From JAUZQZ01 sp964624255 (GTDB taxonomy: Bacteria; Pseudomonadota; Zetaproteobacteria; Mariprofundales; Mariprofundaceae): a stretch of 5,774 bases of DNA. Below are positions 1 to 5,556 of the stretch, in pieces. The number at the start of each line of letters is the position of its first letter. Positions within the stretch are counted from its first letter, which is position 1. A program made the translations under genes and the position numbers. Location of the stretch: NCBI GenBank assembly GCA_964624255.1, contig CAZUWV010000088.1, positions 1-5,774 on the forward strand. Reading direction: 5' to 3'. The notes beneath the pieces are model-generated. The model had not been told where the DNA came from, made no database searches, and saw only the letters and a list, made by a program, of their open reading frames with translations.

Positions 1-289
1 CGTCGACAGCAAGAGCAACCGCTTGCCCCAATCGCCTGACACTCCTTTTTCTCTTACCTGTAAATCGTGGCGCAGGGAGAACAAAGCCATGCACTTGCTC
101 AAGATCACGCAGTGCTTTCATGCAATTATCTACTTGTGGTTTACCATGTGCATTATGGAACTTAAAATGTTCACATACGCATTCAGCAACCTTGGTGCGC
201 GAAAGACCGGGTTCTGATTCCAATATCTGCGCAATGATTACGATTGATGATGATCGTGATAGTGTTTGCTTGATGTTGTTTTGTTTCAT
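1..289 (-). CDS. N-terminal part of a DUF4338 (DruA-like / transposase-associated) protein, cut by window edge
   Basis: This is an open frame of 96 codons from ATG at 289 to the left edge, with no stop. An in-frame TAG lies 12 bases upstream of the ATG, so no longer start exists. The product begins MKQNNIKQTLSRSSS. It carries a segment ESEPGLSRTKVAECVCEHF (about residues 25-43), then a region ending in LPAPR (about 71-75), a basic stretch KRKRSVRRLG and QAVALAVD at the edge. The pattern 'P-x-LSR-x-x-[LV]-x-x-x-[LV]-C', followed by a short helix and LPAPR, is what I recall from the N-terminal part of DUF4338 proteins. That family includes Druantia DruA and relatives joined to or annotated as transposases. 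The catalytic or diagnostic remainder is outside the window, so transposase versus defence protein cannot be decided. No clear Shine-Dalgarno sequence precedes the ATG. The segment is visibly more AT-rich than recQ, which fits an acquired gene. The family assignment is from memory of the pattern and is moderate. Confidence 0.55.
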   Translation of the reverse strand, partial: MKQNNIKQTLSRSSSIVIIAQILESEPGLSRTKVAECVCEHFKFHNAHGKPQVDNCMKALRDLEQVHGFVLPAPRFTGKRKRSVRRLGQAVALAVD

Positions 290-382
290 GCAGCAACGCT
301 ATGGAAAAAGCCCTTTTCTTTTCAGCTTTATTTATGGGTAAAGGGCAGGGCTAGCCATACAAATAAATTGATGGGACAATAC
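290..382. other. Divergent intergenic region between DUF4338-like gene and recQ
   Basis: This 93-base stretch must hold the promoters of two divergent genes. It contains a 7-bp inverted repeat, GCCCTTT (310-316) with AAAGGGC (340-346), separated by 23 bases, and an 8-bp palindrome GGCTAGCC at 349-356. An AT-rich stretch TACAAATAAATT (358-369) sits just before the recQ start and could act as a -10 region, but no matching -35 box is visible at standard spacing. No convincing LexA-type operator was seen. The function of the repeats is unknown. Confidence 0.4.
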
Positions 383-2218
383 ATGAAACAAGCGCGCCAT
401 ATCCTTAAATCCGTCTTCGGCTACGATGATTTTCGCCATCATCAAGCGGAGATTATCCATGAGTTGATTCATGGGCACGATGTACTGACCCTGATGCCAA
501 CAGGTGGTGGAAAATCCGTTTGTTTCCAGATACCCGCCCTGATCCGTAACGGTACGGCCATTGTTATTTCCCCTCTCATCGCCCTGATGCAGGATCAGGT
601 CGATGCCCTGATACAACTGGGAATCAGAGCGGCCTTCCTGAATTCAACACTGCGCCCAACAGTCCAGCGGGAAATCGAGCAGAGTTTTCTGGCAGGTCAC
701 TTTGACCTGTTATATATGGCTCCCGAACGCTTGCTCAGCGAACAGATGTTACATCTCATCAGCCAGTGCGAAATTGCCCTCTTTGCCATTGACGAGGCAC
801 ATTGCGTTGCCCAATGGGGGCATGATTTTCGCAAGGAATACCAACAATTATCCATGCTACACCAGCGTTATCCGAAGGTGCCGCGGATCGCGCTCACCGC
901 CACGGCCGATCAGCGCACGCGCGGTGAAATTATCGAGCAACTGGCCCTGCAAGAGGCCCAAGTGTTCATTAACAGCTTCGACCGCCCCAACATTCATTAT
1001 GCCATTGCGGAAACCGGTAACAGCCGCGATACCCTGTGGCGTTTCATTGAACAGAATCACGCCGATGGTGCCGGGATCATCTATTGCCTGACGCGAAAAA
1101 ACGTTGAAGCCACAGCCTCGTGGTTGAGCGGGAAGGGGCGCACTGCCCTGCCCTATCACGCAGGACTGAATCAAAATGTACGATCGCGCAACCAGCAGCG
1201 ATTTCTGCGTGAGGAGGGCCTGATCATCGTCGCCACCATCGCTTTCGGCATGGGTATCGATAAACCTGATGTGCGTTTTGTCGCCCACATGAATCTGCCG
1301 AAGAATATCGAATCCTATTATCAGGAAACAGGTCGCGCCGGTCGTGACGGACTTCCTTCCAATGCCTGGATGACCTACGGTTTGAAGGATGTGATCAACC
1401 TGCGCCTGTTTACGGAAAACAGCGATGCCGATGAGCAGTTCAAGCGGGTAATGCTACAAAAAACCGATGCCATGCTGGGTCTGTGCGAACTGACCACGTG
1501 TCGGCGTCAGGCACTATTGGCCTACTTTGGCGAAACGCTGAAACAACCTTGTGGCAACTGCGATAATTGCATGAATCCGCCAGAGACATGGGATGCCACC
1601 ATCGCTACCCAGAAAGCACTATCCTGCGTCTATCGCACGCATGAACGCTTCGGCACGCAATACGTTATTAATATTCTCACCGGCAAAAACGATGAGCGCA
1701 TCACGCGCAACGGGCACGACAAACTTTCCACCTTTAATATCGGCGGCGAACATAGTGGGCCGGAGTGGCGCGGTATCTTCCGCCAACTGATTGCCCACGG
1801 TTATCTGGTCACCGACACGGAGGGTTACGGCGTGCTCAAACTGACGCAGGAATCCTGGCCACTGCTTAAACGTAGTGAAATACCGCAAAAGGTGATGTTA
1901 AGAAAACTTCGTAAACTCTCGAAAGATAAGAAGAAAGTAACAGTGTCCGGGCGAATATTGCAGCAGGAATTATCATCACAGGACCAGTCACTGTTCGAAA
2001 TACTGCGCGTACTCAGAAGTAAATTGGCAAAGGAACAGAACGTACCTCCCTACGTCATTTTCCCGGACAAGACACTCATCGAGATGGCCATCGCCAAACC
2101 CGTCACCAAAGGTCAGATACTGGGCATCTCCGGTGTCGGCGAGACCAAGCTTTCCCGCTACGGCGAACTATTCCTGAACGAAATCAACCACACCTTAACT
2201 AATCTGAACTGTTCATAA
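383..2218 (+). CDS. recQ: ATP-dependent DNA helicase RecQ
   Basis: RecQ is a 3'-5' superfamily 2 DNA helicase. It unwinds DNA at breaks and stalled forks in recombination repair (RecF pathway, with RecJ and SSB). The product is 611 residues from ATG 383, close to the roughly 600 usual for the family. Visible motifs are Walker A MPTGGGKS (38-45), DEAH box (137-140), LTATA (171-175), SFDRPNI (198-204) and motif VI QETGRAGRDG (314-323). The four zinc-ligand cysteines are at 373, 390, 393 and 396, with the same spacing as in E. coli RecQ. A winged-helix region follows (about 405-500), then a C-terminal HRDC domain (about 533-608, containing NVPPYVIF and TLIEMA). The start at 383 is chosen because GGGA lies 6 bases upstream and homology begins at once (FGYDDFR). 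An in-frame ATG at 371 would add four residues but has no Shine-Dalgarno sequence. A still longer frame from 266 has an unconserved leader and would overlap the divergent gene. The gene overlaps hflX by 20 bases at its 3' end. All key residues are present. Confidence 0.97.
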   Translation: MKQARHILKSVFGYDDFRHHQAEIIHELIHGHDVLTLMPTGGGKSVCFQIPALIRNGTAIVISPLIALMQDQVDALIQLGIRAAFLNSTLRPTVQREIEQSFLAGHFDLLYMAPERLLSEQMLHLISQCEIALFAIDEAHCVAQWGHDFRKEYQQLSMLHQRYPKVPRIALTATADQRTRGEIIEQLALQEAQVFINSFDRPNIHYAIAETGNSRDTLWRFIEQNHADGAGIIYCLTRKNVEATASWLSGKGRTALPYHAGLNQNVRSRNQQRFLREEGLIIVATIAFGMGIDKPDVRFVAHMNLPKNIESYYQETGRAGRDGLPSNAWMTYGLKDVINLRLFTENSDADEQFKRVMLQKTDAMLGLCELTTCRRQALLAYFGETLKQPCGNCDNCMNPPETWDATIATQKALSCVYRTHERFGTQYVINILTGKNDERITRNGHDKLSTFNIGGEHSGPEWRGIFRQLIAHGYLVTDTEGYGVLKLTQESWPLLKRSEIPQKVMLRKLRKLSKDKKKVTVSGRILQQELSSQDQSLFEILRVLRSKLAKEQNVPPYVIFPDKTLIEMAIAKPVTKGQILGISGVGETKLSRYGELFLNEINHTLTNLNCS

Positions 2219-3560
2219 ATCCTGCCATGCCCCTGCCTATTCCTTTATCCACAGCGGATACGAGGGGACGATACAGGTCGTTTATGGATTTTAGTCGAGA
2301 AGATGATGCAGGGGATAAGCGTACCGTTATTTCGATATTTTCACCGTAACGTTGTTGATGAAGAACACGTCCATGCGCATAACAGTAAGCCAGCGTTTTG
2401 CCGTCGGCCGCATCTACCGTGAGGGTAACCTCTTCCATTCGCGCTTCCAGCCAGTTGCGCAACACGTCCGTCAACACATGAATGTCGGCGCCTGTCAGGG
2501 CCGAAAGCGCCACGCGGCTACCATGGATGTCCCGCAAAATGCGAGATTCTACCTGGGGCGCGAGGTCAGTTTTATTCCACACTTCAATGACCGGCGGCAT
2601 GGTATCGCCTTCCAGTCCAATTTCACGCAAGGTAGCCTCCACGACCTTCCCCTGCTCACGGACCTCGGTATCGGCCGCGTCGCGTACATGGATAATAAGA
2701 TCGGCCTCAATCACTTCTTCCAGTGTGGCGCAAAAGGCTTCAACCAGCTCGTGTGGTAATTCCTGCACGAAACCAACCGTATCGGACAGCATCAACTGAT
2801 GCCCGCCACCCAGCTCCACTTTGCGTAGCGTGGGATCAAGCGTAGCAAATAATTGATGGGTGGCATACACGTTGGACTCAGTCAGCCGATTAAACAGGGT
2901 AGATTTTCCCGCATTGGTGTAACCCACCAACGCCACGGTCGGGATGTTTTTGCGCTTACGCCCCATCCGTTGCGTGGCACGCATATGTCGAACCTTTGAA
3001 AGCGCCTTTTCCAGTTGTCGGATACGCGTGCGGATCATCCGTCGATCCAGTTCGATCTGCCGCTCACCCGGCCCTCCGAGAAAGCCAAAGCCACCGCGTT
3101 GCCGCTCCAGATGCGTCCATGAACGCACCAGGCGACTAATCTGGTAATTGAGGCTGGCCAGTTCGACTTGCAGCGAGCCTTCCCTGGTGCGTGCGCGGGC
3201 GGCGAAAATTTCCAGGATCAGGCCGGTACGATCCACCACCTTGGTATCCCATGCTTTCTCAAGGTTTCGTTGTTGCACTGGTGATAGCGGATGGTCCACG
3301 AAGGCGACTTTCGCATCATGCCTAGTCACCTTGCATCGAATATTCTCAATTTGCCCTCGTCCGAACAAGGTGGCCGCCAATGGCTTGCGCACGGGTACGC
3401 AGATTGAGTCGCGCAAATCACAATCACTGGCTGCTACCAGCCGGTCAAATTCTCCGGCGCGTGCATCCCACCTCATGCGCCCGCGCCGCAGACTGGTCAG
3501 CTCGGGATGCACGGAAATTACCGCGTCCTTGCCTTGCGGCGCTTCCCACGCGCTACTCAT
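2199..3560 (-). CDS. hflX: GTPase HflX (ribosome-splitting / heat-shock GTPase), alphaproteobacterial-type
   Basis: HflX is a cytosolic translational GTPase of the Obg-HflX superfamily that binds 50S or 70S ribosomes and splits stalled ribosomes under stress. The 453-residue product has the N-terminal HflX domain, with GRGQIENI (67-74), LSPVQQRNLE (92-101), and DRTGLILEIF (110-119). The glycine-rich GFGFLGGPGE (157-166) comes next, then a helical linker (about 170-200). G motifs are G1 GYTNAGKS (213-220), G2-region FATLDPT (238-244), G3 DTVGF (260-264), G4 NKTD (329-332) and G5 SAL (353-355). Residue 167 is Arg where GPGETQ normally has Thr. The GFGFLGGPGE and LNYQISRLVRSWTHLERQ segments resemble alphaproteobacterial HflX more than the E. 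coli protein. The ATG at 3560 has no Shine-Dalgarno sequence, but a short leader frame ends on it (ATGA overlap), suggesting coupled translation. An in-frame TGA at 3567-3569 excludes a longer protein. It is the third of three co-oriented genes after miaA and a diguanylate cyclase; hfq is not adjacent. Confidence 0.95.
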   Translation of the reverse strand: MSSAWEAPQGKDAVISVHPELTSLRRGRMRWDARAGEFDRLVAASDCDLRDSICVPVRKPLAATLFGRGQIENIRCKVTRHDAKVAFVDHPLSPVQQRNLEKAWDTKVVDRTGLILEIFAARARTREGSLQVELASLNYQISRLVRSWTHLERQRGGFGFLGGPGERQIELDRRMIRTRIRQLEKALSKVRHMRATQRMGRKRKNIPTVALVGYTNAGKSTLFNRLTESNVYATHQLFATLDPTLRKVELGGGHQLMLSDTVGFVQELPHELVEAFCATLEEVIEADLIIHVRDAADTEVREQGKVVEATLREIGLEGDTMPPVIEVWNKTDLAPQVESRILRDIHGSRVALSALTGADIHVLTDVLRNWLEARMEEVTLTVDAADGKTLAYCYAHGRVLHQQRYGENIEITVRLSPASSSRLKSINDLYRPLVSAVDKGIGRGMAGFMNSSD

Positions 3561-3566
3561 GAAAAA

Positions 3567-3608
3567 TCAACGGCCATCATCATTGAAATGCCGTCCGTAT
3601 GCATGCAT
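3567..3608 (-). CDS. Putative 13-codon leader ORF upstream of hflX
   Basis: A 13-codon frame (MHAYGRHFNDDGR, then TGA) begins at ATG 3608, 9 bases after AGGAG (3618-3622), the best Shine-Dalgarno sequence in the gap between the cyclase and hflX. It is in frame with hflX and stops 6 bases before the hflX ATG. A second frame starting at ATG 3604 (MHTDGISMMMAVDFS) ends with a TGA that overlaps the hflX start as ATGA, the classic arrangement for translational coupling. hflX has no Shine-Dalgarno sequence of its own. Either frame could serve to load ribosomes for hflX. The peptides resemble nothing I know, and a frame this short can arise by chance. Confidence 0.3.
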   Translation of the reverse strand: MHAYGRHFNDDGR

Positions 3609-3617
3609 GGCTACAGG

Positions 3618-3622
3618 CTCCT
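3618..3622 (-). promoter_or_regulatory. Shine-Dalgarno sequence AGGAG in the hflX leader
   Basis: AGGAG on the minus strand lies 9 bases before ATG 3608 and 13 bases before ATG 3604. It is 57 bases before the hflX ATG, too far to serve hflX directly. It supports translation of a short leader frame that then delivers ribosomes to hflX. It also sits within the palindrome CAGGAGCCTG. Confidence 0.4.
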
Positions 3623-3656
3623 GGCGTCCGTTGCCAACAAAGGCTGGGGGCAGTCA

Positions 3657-5480
3657 TCACTGCGATTTATGAATAGTAGAGGATAGATTCTGCAAGTGAT
3701 CACGCATGCAGGACGCGATTTCATCCGCGACACAGGTCTGGTCGCGTCCACCAGCTTTGGCCTGATAGAGAGCTTTGTCAGCACGATCAATAAAATGGGC
3801 CAAATCCTCGCCTTGCTGGTGTAAAGCGATGCCTGCACTCACAGTAACCTGTACTGTCCCGCCTTCTTCCAGCGTCACCTTCTGTCGGCAAATGTTCTGT
3901 CGCAAACGTTCGGATAGCACATGTAGATTCAAGGCCCTGGTCGCCGCGGTAAAGAGCAACATCTCTTCGCCGCCGAAACGGATGGGAATGTCCATCGGTC
4001 GAAGCGTATCCCGAATGGCTTGCCCGCAGTTGCGCAACACCTCATCCCCAGCCAGATGTCCGTAGGTATCGTTAATCAATTTAAAATGATCGATATCGAT
4101 AAAAATCAGACCGATAGTAGCTTCGGCAATACGATTATGAGTATGAATCAACCGATTCGCGGCCGATTGCATGTAATTCCTTGTATAGAGCCCGGTTAAT
4201 TCATCACGAATGGATCGTTCATAAACGATGTTGCGCTCCTGCTCCATACGCAAAAAAAGGGTCTCGCGTTCCAATGCTGCCGCTACCGGCTCACTGACCT
4301 GATCCAATGCCGCAAGCAGGCTATGGCTGATATGGCTATCAAGGCCGACCGTCAGTAAGGCCACGGCGACCTGTCCATCGGCATCACGCATATGCAATGG
4401 CACAATGAACGCGGCAGAGCCTGTCGCGTGGCGTATAAGCTTTTTGCAGCCATGGCTTCCAACAGGCAGCAACTCCGCCTCATGAAACATAAGCTGATCA
4501 ATAGCGCTGACAGGAATCGACACGCCCTTATATCCATTGTCGGCAGCAAAATAGAACTGCCGATTGTGGCTTTCTCGGACACGAAACTCCAGGTTTGTCA
4601 CAGACAGATCACGCGAAACAATCGATAAAAACTCTTCCCCCACCTCGCGAAAATTACGCGAGGTGGCAATGGTACTCGCCGATTCTGCCAGTATTTGGTT
4701 AATTTCGTGCAGGCGGCGCGTACTCCCGCCTTGATCTGAATTCATAAATATACCGCACTCCATTGATTTAAGACGATTGATCATGAACTTGATCAGCGGT
4801 TTGGGGATTATGGATCCGTGCTGCGGCGCGATGGTCACAATATCCATCAAATCAAACTTCTCCATCGTGTGCCGCAGAATTTCGCGACTGGGCATGTAGT
4901 GCTCGTGAAAAGCGCGTACACTGTCGAGGTAGCTTTCATCGTGGGCATACAGTGTCCAGTTTTCGGTGAACCCGCCGAACAGATCACTGGAAAACAGGGT
5001 TTTGCTACGGGTGTCGTAGGTGCAAAAAGCACCGGGGAAGTGCAGGTAAGGCGTGAGTACAAAGGTCAGTACACGTCCACCGAGATCAAGCTGCCAGTCA
5101 TGGTCTTCGATATTCCAGAAGGGTGTTTTCAGATCATAGTGGCGCAGCATCGCGACTGCGCGCCAGTGGGAAACGATGACCGCGTCATCCCGCGATATTA
5201 ATGAATCAATCAGCGGCAATGAAGCGGTAATGTCCGGATCCTGATGGTGACAGATAAAATAGCGGATATTGTCGAAAGGAATGATCTCTTCCACTTTGGC
5301 TCGGGTAAAGGGGAAGGTCAGGGAAGAACCGGGATCAATCAGAACCGATTGATCCCCATGTTCAATCAGGTAGCTGTGGCATTGGAACAAGTCATCATCA
5401 AGGTAGTTCCCGACCCACCAGATGCGCTCGGCTATCTCGATAGCGTGGGTGGTGTCAATGATCTCCTTATTGTGGGGCAT
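3657..5480 (-). CDS. Sensor diguanylate cyclase: ODP/flavodiiron-type metallo-beta-lactamase domain + GAF-like region + GGDEF
   Basis: The 607-residue product is predicted to make cyclic di-GMP from two GTP in response to a ligand at a diiron site. Residues about 12-245 form a metallo-beta-lactamase fold of the flavodiiron/ODP type. Candidate iron ligands are His79, Asp81, Asp83 (HQDPDI), His147 (YLHFPG), Asp166 (SSDLFGG) and His221 (PQHGSII); spacing closely follows the flavodiiron pattern. Ile84 replaces the second His of the HxExDH motif. No flavodoxin or rubredoxin domain is present. Residues about 255-410 look like a GAF-type sensory or dimerisation region, and about 400-425 a helical linker with DELTGLYTR at 426-434. 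The GGDEF domain (about 425-583) has DIDHFKLIND (462-471), the GGEEM active loop (503-507) and an inhibitory RxxD site, RPMD (494-497). No signal peptide or membrane segment is seen, so it is cytosolic. An in-frame TAG 15 bases before ATG 5480 fixes the start; the Shine-Dalgarno sequence is poor. The gene lies between miaA and hflX, where hfq is common. Domain calls are firm for MBL and GGDEF and weaker for GAF; the oxygen or NO ligand is inferred. Confidence 0.93.
   Translation of the reverse strand: MPHNKEIIDTTHAIEIAERIWWVGNYLDDDLFQCHSYLIEHGDQSVLIDPGSSLTFPFTRAKVEEIIPFDNIRYFICHHQDPDITASLPLIDSLISRDDAVIVSHWRAVAMLRHYDLKTPFWNIEDHDWQLDLGGRVLTFVLTPYLHFPGAFCTYDTRSKTLFSSDLFGGFTENWTLYAHDESYLDSVRAFHEHYMPSREILRHTMEKFDLMDIVTIAPQHGSIIPKPLIKFMINRLKSMECGIFMNSDQGGSTRRLHEINQILAESASTIATSRNFREVGEEFLSIVSRDLSVTNLEFRVRESHNRQFYFAADNGYKGVSIPVSAIDQLMFHEAELLPVGSHGCKKLIRHATGSAAFIVPLHMRDADGQVAVALLTVGLDSHISHSLLAALDQVSEPVAAALERETLFLRMEQERNIVYERSIRDELTGLYTRNYMQSAANRLIHTHNRIAEATIGLIFIDIDHFKLINDTYGHLAGDEVLRNCGQAIRDTLRPMDIPIRFGGEEMLLFTAATRALNLHVLSERLRQNICRQKVTLEEGGTVQVTVSAGIALHQQGEDLAHFIDRADKALYQAKAGGRDQTCVADEIASCMRDHLQNLSSTIHKSQ
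4640..4666. repeat. Perfect 10-bp inverted repeat with 7-base loop inside the cyclase gene
   Basis: CCACCTCGCG (4640-4649) is followed by the loop AAAATTA and then CGCGAGGTGG (4657-4666), its exact reverse complement. In the mRNA of the minus-strand cyclase gene this would form a GC-rich hairpin. It encodes residues around 272-281 (SRNFREV), at the start of the GAF-like region, just after the diiron domain. No T-run follows on either strand, so it is not an ordinary intrinsic terminator. It may be a regulatory RNA hairpin or a coincidence of codons. Confidence 0.6.
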
Positions 5481-5486
5481 AGCTCT

Positions 5487-5515
5487 AATGTACTATTCTG
5501 GGTGCCGGAAATCAA
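5487..5515 (-). promoter_or_regulatory. Weak sigma-70-like promoter candidate for the diguanylate cyclase
   Basis: On the minus strand TTGATT (5510-5515) and TACATT (5487-5492) are separated by exactly 17 bases, each matching four of six consensus positions. The -10 box ends only 6 bases before the cyclase ATG at 5480, so transcription would begin at or next to the start codon and the message would be nearly leaderless. That fits the lack of a good Shine-Dalgarno sequence, but boxes this weak occur by chance, and the gene may simply be read through from miaA. Confidence 0.2.
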
Positions 5516-5521
5516 CGTTGA
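5512..5521. repeat. 10-bp palindrome TCAACGTTGA upstream of the diguanylate cyclase gene
   Basis: TCAACGTTGA is a perfect palindrome lying 31-41 bases before the cyclase start and overlapping the candidate -35 box. Its position between miaA and the cyclase suits an operator for a dimeric regulator. No second copy was noticed in the other intergenic regions here, and no known regulator is matched. Confidence 0.3.
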
Positions 5522-5556
5522 GGAACTAAATCGCCGTATTTTGTGGTGAAAGTTTA

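Noticed and set aside
23..341. Plus-strand frames of 64 and 73 codons at the left end
   Set aside because: They have no recognisable protein features and lie opposite a minus-strand frame with a convincing family pattern.
266..382. Longer recQ start giving a 650-residue protein
   Set aside because: The extra N-terminal residues do not resemble RecQ, there is no Shine-Dalgarno sequence before ATG 266, and it would overlap the start of the divergent gene at 289.
857..1288. Minus-strand frame of 143 codons inside recQ
   Set aside because: It is a shadow of the conserved RecQ helicase core; no independent motif or ribosome binding site.
3599..3608. Palindrome ATGCATGCAT before hflX
   Set aside because: It is a simple repeat of ATGC that contains the two leader start codons; there is no evidence it is an operator.
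3561..3656. Possible hfq gene between the cyclase and hflX
   Set aside because: The gap is only 96 bases and no Sm-fold motif is readable in any frame.
3148..3672. Plus-strand frame of 174 codons
   Set aside because: It is antisense to hflX, is rich in Arg/Ser/Pro as expected of a shadow frame, and has no recognisable motif.
4088..4099. 12-bp palindrome ATCGATATCGAT
   Set aside because: It is explained by the codons for the conserved Ile-Asp-Ile-Asp of the GGDEF domain.
5142..5161. Inverted repeat GCGCAG / CTGCGC with 8-base loop
   Set aside because: It is only 6 bp, GC-rich, inside coding sequence and has no T-run; compatible with chance.
4818..5201. Plus-strand frame of 127 codons
   Set aside because: It is antisense to the well-supported diiron domain of the cyclase and shows no family features.
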